This document shows positions 36,821 to 46,586 of a DNA stretch of 64,000 bases, piece by piece. The DNA lies in NCBI GenBank assembly GCA_016711295.1, contig JADJTE010000016.1, positions 75,923 through 139,922 of the forward strand, written 5' to 3'. The DNA comes from Sphingobacteriales bacterium. GTDB lineage: Bacteria > Bacteroidota > Bacteroidia > Chitinophagales > UBA2359. The notes under the pieces were generated by a model, which saw only the letters and a list, made by a program, of their open reading frames with translations, was not told where the DNA came from and made no database searches. The position numbers and the translations under genes were made by a program. The number at the start of each line of letters is the position of its first letter. Within the stretch, counting starts at the first letter, position 1.

Positions 36821-38054
36821 TCAATGACTCAATTTTGGGCTAATTGTTTGGCAGGCGATACCAAACCATATATTGAAACCCAAATAGGCAATAGCTGAAC
36901 TAATGAGCATTATACCTAACCATGGTTGATACCAATAATAATAGAAGGTATTGAGGCTAATGGCGACTAACAGCAGTCGTGCAAATTCGGCGAATTTAGC
37001 CCAGCGACGGTTTTCGGAATATGGCTCCACAAATTTGCATCGACAAGATGATAATGCTTAGAAACAGCACGCGATAGAACGCCGAAATGTCCGAAAAATA
37101 AGACATGAATGCTATTAAACCTACGACAAGCAGCAAAAATTGGGCAAATACATAGAGGTTGAACAGTGCTGACGTGGAGGTGGGGCGGCTATCGGGTTGT
37201 ATGTCGGGAGGGGCTTGGCTGCTGTCATATTCGGCGGGTTGCCAGCCCGGAGGAGCAAACCACATATAGATTTTGTCGCGCAGGCGGCTATATCGGCGCG
37301 ATTGTTGCCATAACTCGATATAATAATGTATATTTGCCCAAAACGGATTCCAACTGCGCAGGGGTGTAGTGATGCCATAAACGGGTTGTTCGTTTTCTGC
37401 TTCAAAGGTGCCAAACCATTTATCCCAAACAATAAACATGCCCGCATGGTTTCGGTCTATATATTGTCGATTGACGGCATGGTGTACGCGGTGATGCGAG
37501 GGTGTATTCCATACGGCTTCTATCCAAGCAGGCAATTTGCCGATGGCTTCGGTATGAATCCAAAATTGGTATAAAATATTTATGCCTGCCGCTGCTGTGA
37601 ATATCTTGGGGTGGAAACCTACAATAGCTAAGGGTAGAAATAAGAAAAACGACAAAAAGGAATGTAACCACGATTGGCGCAATGCTACCGATAGATTATA
37701 ATATTCGCTTTGGTGATGAACAGAATGTGCGCCCCAAAACAAATTGGACTCGTGCCCTAAGCGATGTGCCCAATAAAAGGCAAAATCGAAAGCCACTAAG
37801 CACAGCACAAACGACCACCACGTATTTGGAATATGCCACAACGAAGCATGTTCGTACAGCCATACATAACCGTATAGCATTACGGATTTGAGAAACATAC
37901 TCGTTGCCTGCTGCCCGATGCCAATATTGAGGTTGGTGATGGCATCATTAAATTGATAGCCTTGTTGTTTGTTTTGGCGATATAGCACCCACCATTCGAG
38001 CAAAATAGCCACCAAAAAGAACGGTATGGCAAACAGAATACTAGCTTGATACAT
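36821..38054 (-). CDS. Fatty acid hydroxylase / sterol desaturase family protein (frame slip near 37020)
   Basis: Integral-membrane di-iron protein. The histidine boxes are HRLGHE, HSVHHQSEYYNLS and NTPSHHRVHHAVN, as in alkylglycerol monooxygenase-like members. Several transmembrane helices precede and follow (FFLVAILLEWWVLY, WWSFVLCLVAFDFAFYWA). The main frame ends at 36996; a one-base slip near 37020 joins it to the C-terminal segment VEPYSENRRWAKFAEFARLL, then YYYWYQPWLGIMLISSAIAY, ending at 36821. The total is about 410 residues, matching family length with the extra C-terminal helices. The precise lipid substrate is unknown. ATG 38054; divergent from RNase III across about 230 bp. Confidence 0.87.
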
Positions 38055-38283
38055 GGCAATTATACAGAATTAAACACAAACAAAAAAATAAATGGTGTGA
38101 AGTGCGTTTATTAATCTGCAAAGATAATAAATCGGGCAATTGTTTGCGCTACATTGCCCAAATATACCATACATTTCAGCATTTTTTGCGAACTTTGCGC
38201 CTCGTTTGTGCTGTCGAGATTGGCAAATACTTGCTATTGCCGCTCAAGCACCGTATTACCTAAACCCCAAGTATCCTTATCGC

Positions 38284-39009
38284 TTGAAATTTCTAACCAA
38301 AATACTACATTTTTTTAGTAGCCAACGCCGCACTATCCAGCAATTGAGCCAACTACTGGGCTATATGCCCGTCAATATTGCCATTTATCAATTAGCTTTT
38401 AAGCATAGCTCTAAGGCAAGCGACGCACATACGAGCAACGAGCGGCTCGAATATCTGGGCGATTCAGTCTTGGGGGCTATTGTAGCAGAATTTTTATTTA
38501 AAAAATATCCGCTGCGCGGCGAGGGTTTTTTGACCGAAATGCGCTCTAAAATCGTGAACCGAAAACGCTTGGGCGATATAGGTAACAAACTGAACCTACA
38601 TGATTTTATGGATTATGACCGCTCGTATGTGATGATAAACAGCACTATATTAGGTAATGCCCTCGAAGCACTAATTGGGGCTATTTATTTAGATGCAGGC
38701 TACGAACAAACCCGAACTTTTGTCCATGAACAAATCATTTCGCGCCATATAGACCTCGATAAATTGCAAACAGGCGACATCAATTTCAAAAGCCGATTGT
38801 TCGAGTGGGCACAAAAATATGATAAGGACTTGTCGTTTCAGGTAGTAGAAGAAAAATTAGCCAATAAGAGCAGAATATTTGTTGTGGGGGCATATATTGA
38901 TGGCAAAATGCTGGGCAAGGGCGAAGGGCGCAATAAGAAAGATGCACAGAAAGAAGCCGCTCGGCAAGTATATGAAAAATTAAAACTAAACACGGATTGG
39001 GAAACCTAA
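38284..39009 (+). CDS. rnc: Ribonuclease III
   Basis: Double-strand-specific RNase that processes rRNA precursors and structured RNAs. Signature NERLEYLGDSVLGAIVAEFL holds the metal-binding acidic residues; GNALEALIGAIYLDAG is the second catalytic block. The C-terminal dsRBD reads GDINFKSRLFEWAQKYDKDL...GEGRNKKDAQKEAA. No ATG precedes the conserved core before residue 76 of the open frame. TTG 38284, giving (M)KFLTKILHFFSSQRRT, matches the usual N-terminus for the phylum and is chosen; the frame is open back to 38140. Monocistronic by spacing. Not next to fabF or acpP, its common Bacteroidota neighbours. Confidence 0.9.
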   Translation: MKFLTKILHFFSSQRRTIQQLSQLLGYMPVNIAIYQLAFKHSSKASDAHTSNERLEYLGDSVLGAIVAEFLFKKYPLRGEGFLTEMRSKIVNRKRLGDIGNKLNLHDFMDYDRSYVMINSTILGNALEALIGAIYLDAGYEQTRTFVHEQIISRHIDLDKLQTGDINFKSRLFEWAQKYDKDLSFQVVEEKLANKSRIFVVGAYIDGKMLGKGEGRNKKDAQKEAARQVYEKLKLNTDWET

Positions 39010-39296
39010 ATGCCCCGTCGGGCAGCGAACTTCATATCCAAATGACCAATCGGCAATTGACTTAACTCAGCCTGCAAATGTGTTTGTAGGGTACATAATG
39101 GTATCTTTGAACAAGCATGGTAAGCCTGTTAGCTTATCACTGCGGGACGTTGGGGTTATAGGCAAATTGATTATTAAAAACAAAATGTAAAAAGAGTTGC
39201 CGCGAATTACACAAATTTACGCGAATGTTTTACTATATCTGACTTTTTTTGAGCGTTTACCTATAAAAGGATTATTGTGAGCTAAGAATTATTGCT

Positions 39297-39803
39297 TCAT
39301 TTCTTTAATGCCCATTTCCATAGCAACCCATCGTCAGGGTCGTCAATTACTTCGATTTTTTCAAATCCGCATTTCTTTAAGACTTTTGTCGAAGGGTTTT
39401 CTTCTCCTAACGTATGAGCGACGATTAATTTTACTCTTTCGTCTTGAAACGCATTTTCAATCAATCCATTTGCCATTTCGCTTGCAAACCCTCGATTGCG
39501 GTACGCAGGCGCGATTTCGTAGCCCAATTCTACTATGCCTTCGGAAGTTGGTTTGCCTTTATACCCGCCACTTCCAATTAGTTTGTTCTGTTTTTTGAGA
39601 ATAGGGAAATAAGTCCACCAGCCCTTTTCGTCTGTGTTGGCGGCAAGTTTTTTCTGTGCATATTGCAATGCGTCTATCCCAAATTCTGTCCAATCATCGG
39701 GGACGATAATACCCAATTTTTGGGCAAGGCTACCATTGCCCGCAATGGCAGATTGTAATATTTCGGAGTCGCACGGTATAAGTCGTAGGTTTTGGGTTTC
39801 CAT
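39297..39803 (-). CDS. GNAT N-acetyltransferase (RimJ/RimL-like)
   Basis: 168-residue GNAT protein: METQNLRLIPCDSEIL at the N-terminus, core KLIGSGGYKGKPTSEGIVELGYEI, the acetyl-CoA pyrophosphate loop AYRNRGFASEMANGLIENAF, and LGEENPSTKVLKKCGFEKI. Such proteins acetylate small molecules or protein amino groups; the substrate cannot be assigned. Frame intact. It is a stand-alone gene with about 290 bp of featureless sequence between it and RNase III. GC and codon use look like the flanks. Confidence 0.88.
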   Translation of the reverse strand: METQNLRLIPCDSEILQSAIAGNGSLAQKLGIIVPDDWTEFGIDALQYAQKKLAANTDEKGWWTYFPILKKQNKLIGSGGYKGKPTSEGIVELGYEIAPAYRNRGFASEMANGLIENAFQDERVKLIVAHTLGEENPSTKVLKKCGFEKIEVIDDPDDGLLWKWALKK

Positions 39804-39936
39804 TGGTCGTTAGGATAATTATTTTGTGTTGGAGAATACGTGCAAATGGTATTGCTGCAAACATAGGCAAATATCCTCGAACTACCAAGATTTGTTCTTC
39901 TTTTTAGGATAAAAACGTATTCTTTTGTGCAAACCT

Positions 39937-39972
39937 AAAAACGATAGCCTACGATATTTTGAATCGTAGGCT
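39937..39972 (-). terminator. Terminator after the 40030-40605 gene
   Basis: Perfect 10-bp stem AGCCTACGAT / ATCGTAGGCT with a 7-nt loop; on the minus strand TTTTT follows 4 bp after the stem. Located 58 bp past the stop codon. Confidence 0.78.
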
Positions 39973-40029
39973 TGGCAAATGTGTTTAAGGATAGAACAAA
40001 ATTTTTTCGAGTGTAGGCAAATAGGTTTT

Positions 40030-40605
40030 TTACAAATAATCATCCACCTTAAACTCGATGGTCATTAAGCTGATATGATTTTTAAAATATAGACTATCTG
40101 CCGAGAATGAACCTTGAGAGTCGAACTCAACATTCAGATAAAAATCGATGTCGCCCGGACCATCTCCGAATGCTTGCTTTAATCCAATTTCGAGGTCTCC
40201 TTTATAATAGTGCGGACCGGGCGTAATGGTGCCGTCTACTAAAATTAAATCATCGGTAAATGCCGACCAATAGGCTTCTCCGAATATTTTCATGGGCAAT
40301 GGCTGAATGGAATCGGAAGGTACTACGGTATATTCGATTTTTAAATGCTTTTTGGTGCAAACGTTAATTCGGTTGTATCCACTAAAAAATTGCACTTTGC
40401 TCCCGCCAGGAGAGTAGTAGTAATATACTACTGTTTCGTTGGAAAATGGATAGTTGAAGGGTTTTAGTCCATCCCCAGCAGGAATATTGACCATGTGTGT
40501 AACCAATTCTGTCCCTGCGTCGCAGGCACCGTCTCCTGTGCAGGAATTGAGGGTCAAGACCGAAATGGTTGCTCCGAAAAAAGTAATTAAGTAGGCGAGT
40601 CTCAT
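40030..40605 (-). CDS. Hypothetical lipoprotein
   Basis: 191 residues, starting with a lipoprotein signal (ITFFGATISVLTLNSC, lipobox LNSC). The rest is predicted beta-rich with many aromatic residues (ETVVYYYYSPGGSKVQFFSGY, HLKIEYTVVPSD, GDLEIGLKQAFGDGPGDIDFYLNVEF). No family recognised. It is probably anchored in the outer membrane. Frame intact, terminator downstream; not grouped with neighbours. The 250 bp upstream (40606-40863) contain a 7-bp hairpin ACACCAT/ATGGTGT and no gene. Confidence 0.75.
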   Translation of the reverse strand: MRLAYLITFFGATISVLTLNSCTGDGACDAGTELVTHMVNIPAGDGLKPFNYPFSNETVVYYYYSPGGSKVQFFSGYNRINVCTKKHLKIEYTVVPSDSIQPLPMKIFGEAYWSAFTDDLILVDGTITPGPHYYKGDLEIGLKQAFGDGPGDIDFYLNVEFDSQGSFSADSLYFKNHISLMTIEFKVDDYL

Positions 40606-40863
40606 ATCTTGTTATATTTAGCGTGAACAGATGCCATATTGATTATTGCCATTCGGTGCGGTTGTTATTGAGTGGTAATAGCAGTCTGTAAAAAAAATAA
40701 TCCTCATTTGTTCGATAATGGATTATTGCATAACAAATATACGCCAAATTTTCCGAAATTGTTAAGTATTTTTCATTTTTTTTTTGAAAAGGCATAATAA
40801 CTCCTACACCATGCAGTATTCCCGTATGGTGTTTCTTAGAATGGAAAGATACCAATGATGTGT

Positions 40864-42045
40864 CTATCGCAATTTGACCACTTCGCCGCCCGAAGCATTG
40901 GCTTGGGCGAGCTGTGGATTGAGGCGGTTGAGCTTTTTGAGTTGTATCCCAAAGCGTTGCGCCACGTCATACAGCGATTCGCCCGTTTGAGCGGTATAGG
41001 TATGGTGCCCTTTGGCGGCTTGTTTTTGTTTGGGTGCTAAAAAAATGGGGAGTCCTGCCTTAAATCTCAATCCATGGTCAAGTTCGTTGTATTGATACAG
41101 CTTTTTCATGGGTATGCCATACAAATAGGCTACATAAAATACCGACAACTCTTTGTTGGCAATCAGGGCGTGGGTATTATTTACCAATAGCTCGCGCACG
41201 TCTAAAGCATTGGTGGCGGGTGCTTGGTCGGCAGAGGAGTTGGTGGGCAGCGGGGCTTGTGCTAAGGCAATAAATTTTTTGACTAACGTGGCTTCTTGGG
41301 TAGGGGCTTGGGTGGTGCTTGCTTGGGTGGTCGCGGGTGTGGGCGCGGATTCGGTGTTTGGGGGGCGAAATATTCTTACAGGCTCTCCTTGCGGCAGGGG
41401 CTTGGTTGTTGCAGGTTTTTGGGTAGTAGCTGCATTTTTATACATAGCAGACATGGCAATAGGCGAGCGAGGTGCCTCGCCTTTTTGTTTTGCCAATACA
41501 ACATCATCGTATTGATATAGCTCGTAGCGTTCTATCAGAGCAATGAGCGATTCGGCATATCGGGCATTAGTGGCATAGCCGCCTTCTTTCAGCCCATAAG
41601 CCCAGCCAAAATAGTCGCGTTTGTCCAGCTCGAACAAGTGTACATAATTTTGCTTGGGGTGATAGCGCAAAAACATCGAATGGTCTCTGAACGAATCGGC
41701 TGCTGTAAGGTATCGCCTAAAACATTCTTGGGGCGCGTCGTCGTCGACCAAAATAGTGTCGCCAACCCAATAATCTTTGCATTTAATGCCGAAATGATTC
41801 CTACCTGTGTTTGATAGGCGGCTGGTTCCATATTCGGTTTCGAGCATACCTTGCGCCAATTTGATGCTCGCAGGCACGCCCATGCTAATCATTTCGTCCA
41901 TAGCTAATTGTTTGTATTTTTCTATATATTCATGGGCACGCCAATCATTTTCATTGCCTAAACAAGCGGCTTGCATATAAGCCACTGACAATACAAGTAC
42001 TAAGAGACAAAAACGCATCATAAAACGAATAAGAATAGCGGACAT
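40864..42045 (-). CDS. Glucosaminidase-domain peptidoglycan hydrolase with LysM
   Basis: Predicted N-acetylglucosaminidase (FlgJ/GH73-like) acting on peptidoglycan. After a signal peptide (MRFCLLVLVLSVAYMQAACL) the catalytic domain reads EYIEKYKQLAMDEMISMGVPASIKLAQGMLETEYGTSRL, with Glu in the MLETE motif as likely acid, and NHFGIKC, FRRYLTAADSFRDHS, GLKEGGYATNARYA. A Pro/Thr-rich linker and a C-terminal LysM (YTAQTGESLYDVAQRFGI...LNRLNP) follow. A degenerate LysM-like segment may precede it (AYLYGIPMKKLYQYN). I favour ATG 42045 over the upstream 42084. Frame intact. This type is very common in Bacteroidota. Confidence 0.88.
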   Translation of the reverse strand: MSAILIRFMMRFCLLVLVLSVAYMQAACLGNENDWRAHEYIEKYKQLAMDEMISMGVPASIKLAQGMLETEYGTSRLSNTGRNHFGIKCKDYWVGDTILVDDDAPQECFRRYLTAADSFRDHSMFLRYHPKQNYVHLFELDKRDYFGWAYGLKEGGYATNARYAESLIALIERYELYQYDDVVLAKQKGEAPRSPIAMSAMYKNAATTQKPATTKPLPQGEPVRIFRPPNTESAPTPATTQASTTQAPTQEATLVKKFIALAQAPLPTNSSADQAPATNALDVRELLVNNTHALIANKELSVFYVAYLYGIPMKKLYQYNELDHGLRFKAGLPIFLAPKQKQAAKGHHTYTAQTGESLYDVAQRFGIQLKKLNRLNPQLAQANASGGEVVKLR

Positions 42046-42136
42046 GGTTTGGAGATAAAAAAAATTGATGGCAAGGTATTGCAAAATTACAAATAGAATG
42101 TGAACCTATCGAAGGTTTAGAGTTGTTTTTTTCTGC

Positions 42137-42683
42137 TTATCGGCTCACCCATTTTATTTCTTCTGCTCCCACCTGCAAGGCAATACTTCGCGAGAGCATG
42201 AACAAATAATCGGATAAACGGTTGAGATAATGAATTACTAAGGGCGACACCCATTCGTGGTCGGCAAGTGCTACGCAGAGGCGTTCGGCGCGGCGGCATA
42301 CGCAACGCGCTATATGACAAGTAGAAACGGCGACATGGCCGCCGGGCAATAAAAAATGGCGCAGTGGTGGCAATAAGGCATCTAATCGGTCAATTTCGCG
42401 TTCGAGTAGCTGTTATGTCTGTTTCGGCGATAGGCGGTGGCACGGCTTTGGTTTTTTCGGGATTAGTGGCTAAATTTGCCCCCACGACGAAGAGCATATT
42501 TTGTACGTCGTGCAAGAAAGCACGGTGTTCGGTGTCGGTCAGGTGGTCGCGCAGCAAACCTACGTGGGCATTTAGCTCGTCGGTTGTGCCATAGGTTTCG
42601 ATGCGCAAATGGGCTTTTGATACACGCCCTCCGCCAAACAGCATTGTGCTACCGTCGTCGCCGGTTTTAGTATAAATTTTCAT
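42137..42683 (-). CDS. Cob(I)alamin adenosyltransferase, PduO type (frame slip near 42410)
   Basis: Transfers the adenosyl group of ATP to cob(I)alamin. N-terminus MKIYTKTGDDGSTMLFGGGRVSK is the PduO ATP-binding signature, followed by YGTTDELNAHVGLLRDH. The first frame ends at 42390; the second half, with LLEREIDRLDALLPPLRHFL (joined), GGHVAVSTCHIARCVCRRAE, ERLCVAL and LNRLSDYLFMLSR, runs in another frame to 42137. A slip within about 42405-42420 joins them into a family-length 180-residue protein. Both halves keep family-specific residues (the R-x-x-C-R-R-AER motif), so this is most likely a sequence error. ATG 42683. Confidence 0.87.
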
Positions 42684-42718
42684 GGGTCAAAAAGAGATTT
42701 CAACAAAACAGAACAATC

Positions 42719-44176
42719 ATGTCCTTATACAGTTTATCGTTTCCGCGTCTTAGTTTATCGCTCACCTACCGATATTGCTGCCTTGTCGTTTATCTGCAAT
42801 TAGGGAATTTGATAAGCGGTGATACACTTCACGCCCAGAATAATGGTATTCCACTGCCACCTTCGCCACCTGTGCAATACCAACGCCCAAAAACGCTGCA
42901 ATATACGAACATGGTGTATAAAGACGATATTCGGAGCGTGATTTTTGCTATTTCCGACCAAAATTTGCTGCGCGAGCTATCCGACCCCATCATTCCACTC
43001 AACGGACGGCTACAATTGTCGCTCAGTTTTGACGAAATGGGCAGCATTGCCCAAAATTATAGCTATACTGTAGAGCATTGCACCCACGATTGGCAGCCCT
43101 CCGACCTAAATACATTTGACTATATAGAAGGATTTACGCGCAACGATATTACCGACTATCGCTATTCATTTGCCCTTACGCAGCCCTACGTACACTATCG
43201 CCTCGAACTACCTAATAGCGACCTTCGTTTGACTAAATCTGGCAATTATCTACTCAAAATTTATGCCAATGATTCGCCCGACCAATTAGTGCTTACTCGT
43301 CGTTTTGTAGTCTATGAGAGCCATGTTGCGGCTGCCGTCACGATACGACCTGCTACTGCCGCGCCTTTTTTCCGTAGCCACCAAAGATTAGAGTTTCGCC
43401 TCAATATCGATGATTGGAACGCGTCGAACCCCATAGACCAACTCAACGTCAGTGTCTTACAAAACGGACGCTGGGATAATGCCGTCATTGGGCTGAAACC
43501 TACCTTTATCAATGCACGCGAGTTAGTTTATTCGCCCGACCTACAAACGACCTTTGCAGCAGGCAACGAATTTAGGTTTGCCGACCTACGCACCGTCCGC
43601 AGTTGCGGGGCGCGGGTAGCACGCATCGACCGAAGCGATGCCCAAATAGATGCCTATATAGCCATAGACAATACGCAACACAGCGAAACGAAACGCTTTC
43701 ATCTATATAGCACCGACCTAAATGGCAAATACTTTATCGGTATCAACGACGGTAGCTTTTATAACCGCTTAGATGCCGACTACCTCAAAGCCCATTTTAC
43801 GCTGCCCATGCCACAGCCCTTTCCGAACGCAAAAGTATATCTGTTCGGGGCTTTGAGCGATTGGGATATCCGCCCCGAATTTGAAGTGCCCTACAACCCC
43901 AAAATGGGTGCGTATGAAGCAGCTATTTGGCTCAAACAAGGTTTCTACGACTACCAATACGCCCTTGTTGCCGATATGCCCGACAGTGCTATGCCGCAAA
44001 GACCGTATATCAATACCGATTTGACCGAGGGCAATTATTTTGCTACCGAAAACGTTTATTATATCCTTACCTATTTCCGCGCTTATGATATACTTGACTA
44101 TGACCGTGTGATAGGCTTTAAATGTGTCAATTCAGGTATGGGCACGCTGTTCGACATCAATTATCGCTGCGATTAG
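42719..44176 (+). CDS. Type IX secretion system plug-family protein (DUF5103)
   Basis: 485 residues matching the DUF5103/T9SS plug family: after the N-terminus, LQYTNMVYKDDIRSVIFAIS and PIIPLNGRLQLSLSFDEMGS, then NYSYTVEHCTHDWQPSDLNT (the family hallmark), FDYIEGFTRNDITDYRYSF, and late KVYLFGALSDWDIRPEF, which resembles an E-set/CBM-like strand block. Members are thought to close the SprA translocon in the outer membrane. The presence of a T9SS sorting domain in the same window agrees. The N-terminus has a moderately hydrophobic segment (LTYRYCCLVVYLQLGNL) that may be a poor or mis-sequenced signal peptide. ATG 42719; the frame is intact. Confidence 0.88.
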   Translation: MSLYSLSFPRLSLSLTYRYCCLVVYLQLGNLISGDTLHAQNNGIPLPPSPPVQYQRPKTLQYTNMVYKDDIRSVIFAISDQNLLRELSDPIIPLNGRLQLSLSFDEMGSIAQNYSYTVEHCTHDWQPSDLNTFDYIEGFTRNDITDYRYSFALTQPYVHYRLELPNSDLRLTKSGNYLLKIYANDSPDQLVLTRRFVVYESHVAAAVTIRPATAAPFFRSHQRLEFRLNIDDWNASNPIDQLNVSVLQNGRWDNAVIGLKPTFINARELVYSPDLQTTFAAGNEFRFADLRTVRSCGARVARIDRSDAQIDAYIAIDNTQHSETKRFHLYSTDLNGKYFIGINDGSFYNRLDADYLKAHFTLPMPQPFPNAKVYLFGALSDWDIRPEFEVPYNPKMGAYEAAIWLKQGFYDYQYALVADMPDSAMPQRPYINTDLTEGNYFATENVYYILTYFRAYDILDYDRVIGFKCVNSGMGTLFDINYRCD

Positions 44177-44188
44177 CCGATAAATTTC

Positions 44189-44196
44189 TACCTTTG
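44189..44196 (+). promoter_or_regulatory. Candidate -7 element for pssA
   Basis: TACCTTTG matches TAnnTTTG and lies 93 bp upstream of the pssA ATG, just after the T9SS plug stop. No clean TTTG at -33 is visible. Confidence 0.4.
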
Positions 44197-44288
44197 CATC
44201 TTAAAAGGAAGATACCGATTCAAACAAACCGTAAATATATAGACATCGGGTTGATATCAAGGCAAATAAACCCACCCGACTTTGAAAA

Positions 44289-45017
44289 ATGAGACACCTA
44301 CCCAACTTTATTACACTGCTCAACCTATTTTTGGGGTGTATAGCTATCGTATGTGCTATGAATGGCAACCTCAATGCTGTGCCCTACTTGGTAGCAGGGG
44401 CTGCGCTGGCTGATTTTGCCGACGGATTTACGGCGCGTTTGTTACACGTATCATCGCCTATGGGTTTGCAACTCGATTCATTAGCCGATATGGTTACGTT
44501 CGGCGTAGTACCAGGCGTAACTATGTACCGCCTACTACAACAAGCCCACGGCGGTAGTGCAGAAGCTACCTTGGGACAAACCCTACCCGCATTTATCATT
44601 ACGGTATTCTCTGCCCTACGTTTGGCAAAATTCAATATCGACGAACGCCAAATAGATGGCTTTATCGGATTGCCCACTCCTGCCAATACGCTATTTGTCG
44701 TATCGCTGATATGGGTAGCGGCGGGCACTACGATATGGAGTACTTGCTTACACCAGCCTATGGTTTTATACGGCATAACACTATTGTTTTCCTATTTACT
44801 TGTTGCTGAACTACCGATGTTGAGCAACAAAATTAAACATTGGGGCATTAAAGGCAACGAAACACGCCTCATATTTTTGGCGGGAGTGATAATCCTGCTC
44901 GCTTTTTGGGGTATAGTAGGCATATCGGCATCGGTTTTATGGTATGTACTATTGTCTTTGATACTGAAATACCTGCCGCAACGCTTTCTGCCAGGCAATA
45001 CTCCCAAAAATAGGTAA
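44289..45017 (+). CDS. pssA: CDP-diacylglycerol-serine O-phosphatidyltransferase
   Basis: Makes phosphatidylserine, the precursor of phosphatidylethanolamine, at the inner membrane. The CDP-alcohol phosphotransferase motif D-G-x2-A-R-x8-G-x3-D-x3-D is complete in DGFTARLLHVSSPMGLQLDS plus LAD (about residues 44-66). N-terminus HLPNFITLLNLFLGCIAIVC is typical of PssA. Seven or so hydrophobic segments over 242 residues. Frame intact. A repeat element starts 8 bp after the stop codon. Confidence 0.92.
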   Translation: MRHLPNFITLLNLFLGCIAIVCAMNGNLNAVPYLVAGAALADFADGFTARLLHVSSPMGLQLDSLADMVTFGVVPGVTMYRLLQQAHGGSAEATLGQTLPAFIITVFSALRLAKFNIDERQIDGFIGLPTPANTLFVVSLIWVAAGTTIWSTCLHQPMVLYGITLLFSYLLVAELPMLSNKIKHWGIKGNETRLIFLAGVIILLAFWGIVGISASVLWYVLLSLILKYLPQRFLPGNTPKNR

Positions 45018-45024
45018 AAAAACA

Positions 45025-45333
45025 GCAACTATTTAGGGTATGGGTTTTGGGTATGGGGTAATGAGCAATACTTATCTAATAATGCCTGACATCGCTGCAT
45101 ATTTGATTAGTTCCCCCTACAAGGCTAAATAGTTACATCGTTTCTTAAAATGCCGTAGGCATGTTATATTGGTAGCATCAGGCAGATCCGATTCTTAGAA
45201 TGCCGTAGGTATGGCATTTAACAGCAGGATTGTATTTTGTGCTGATATTTCTTTGCTACCGATGTTTTATCCATAGCGGGATTGGGGAGTCATTTCTTAG
45301 CACTAAAATGCTTGGTGCCGCCTAAATAGTTAC
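45025..45333 (+). repeat. Diverged terminal-inverted-repeat element downstream of pssA
   Basis: GCAACTATTTAG (45025) to CTAAATAGTTAC (45136) repeats the unit at 6002-6103. The following part, to CCTAAATAGTTAC ending 45333, shares two ATGCCGTAGG-type palindromes with 6104-6264, then differs. No gene; next start at 45421. Confidence 0.78.
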
Positions 45334-45420
45334 AATAATTTGATGGATAGACACCTATGACGCAGAAAAACGCATTTTTACTTCAAAATCGATTTCTTAC
45401 CCTCAATAGGCTTTGGACGT

Positions 45421-46368
45421 ATGCAATTACCTCAATTTTTTTATGCCTTTGGCATTTGTAGCTTGCTACTAATTATAGCTTGTAGCAATAGTGGCAGTAG
45501 CTTTGCCGACAAACAGGAGTCGGCTGTTGCTTTGGAAAATTTGCCCCCACCACCTGCGGAAGATGCCTCGCGACCCGAGAGTGGTGAAGCAGCAGCAGAA
45601 CCCAATAATCCATACGCTACACGACAGGTAGTGTCGGCGGTATCGACAGCCCAAGTCGCCCCCATATCGCCCAAAATCATCAAAACCGCCGATATCTCGT
45701 ACCAAGTAGATAACTATCGCCAAGCCTGTATACATATTGCCAATACGGTAGCTAATATGGGCGGGCGCGTTGCCACCGAAAGAGAAACCCGTAGCGCACA
45801 TTCGCTCAACAACCAATTTGTCATTCGCATAGACCCAAGCCGATTCGATTCCTTGGTCGAGCGTTTGGTAGAGCCTGCCATTTATATACAACATAAACGA
45901 ATAAATAGCGAGGACATTACCGAGCAATTTGTAGATTTGGAGGCGCGTTTGACAACCCGCAGAGCCGTAGAAGAACGCTATATAGCGATATTAAAACAAG
46001 CCAAAACCATCAAAGAAATCTTAGATGTAGAGGAACAATTGCGCCAAATTCGCGAAGACATAGACGCTGCCGAGGGCAAACTGCGCTATCTAAAAGCTCG
46101 CATTGGCGAAAGCACTATCAACCTGACTATATACGAAGAGCTACCTTACCAACGTATGCCCGAACAAAGCTTTTTTGGACGATTGGCTAAGGCTTTCGCC
46201 GAAGGTTGGCATGGCTTATTAGAGATAATACTCGGCTTGGTGTCGGCTTGGTCTTTCTTGCTCATGTTAGCTTTGGCGGTATGGCTCTTGCGCCGTTGGT
46301 GGAAAAAACGCCAATCTGCCAGACCCAATACCAACACTGCCGCACCCTCCGAGAGAAACCATAGTTAG
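45421..46368 (+). CDS. DUF4349-family lipoprotein
   Basis: 315 residues. Lipobox in LLLIIACSN (Cys21). A Pro/Ala/Glu-rich linker leads to the DUF4349 domain: KIIKTADISYQVDNYRQACI, RVATERETRS, NQFVIRIDPSRFDSLVERLV. A long coiled coil follows (QFVDLEARLTTRRAVEERYIA through DAAEGKLRYLKARIGESTI), then a C-terminal transmembrane helix (LSAWSFLLMLALAVWLLRRWW-like, about 277-297) and a basic tail. Function of DUF4349 proteins is unknown; they are envelope proteins in many phyla. Frame intact, ATG 45421, terminator at 46408. Confidence 0.87.
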   Translation: MQLPQFFYAFGICSLLLIIACSNSGSSFADKQESAVALENLPPPPAEDASRPESGEAAAEPNNPYATRQVVSAVSTAQVAPISPKIIKTADISYQVDNYRQACIHIANTVANMGGRVATERETRSAHSLNNQFVIRIDPSRFDSLVERLVEPAIYIQHKRINSEDITEQFVDLEARLTTRRAVEERYIAILKQAKTIKEILDVEEQLRQIREDIDAAEGKLRYLKARIGESTINLTIYEELPYQRMPEQSFFGRLAKAFAEGWHGLLEIILGLVSAWSFLLMLALAVWLLRRWWKKRQSARPNTNTAAPSERNHS

Positions 46369-46407
46369 CGTATCGCTGCCATGGGCACGTGGTGAATTGG
46401 GTATTTA

Positions 46408-46447
46408 CATAGCCCGCGATGATTTAAATCGTGGGCTATGTTTGATT
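46408..46447 (+). terminator. Terminator after the DUF4349 gene
   Basis: Stem CATAGCCCGCGAT / ATCGTGGGCTATG (13 bp, one G-U), 7-nt loop, followed by TTTGATT. Lies 40 bp past the stop at 46368. Confidence 0.8.
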
Positions 46448-46586
46448 ATGCTATTCTATGAATAGATGTATGCTTTTTTCTCTCAAGAGCTATTTATTTG
46501 TCCCTTAAACAGTAAAGCGATAGTGCGCAAAGTTACATTGCCGAAACACTAATTTGGACAGACAATGCCACGAGCGGGACAGGGCC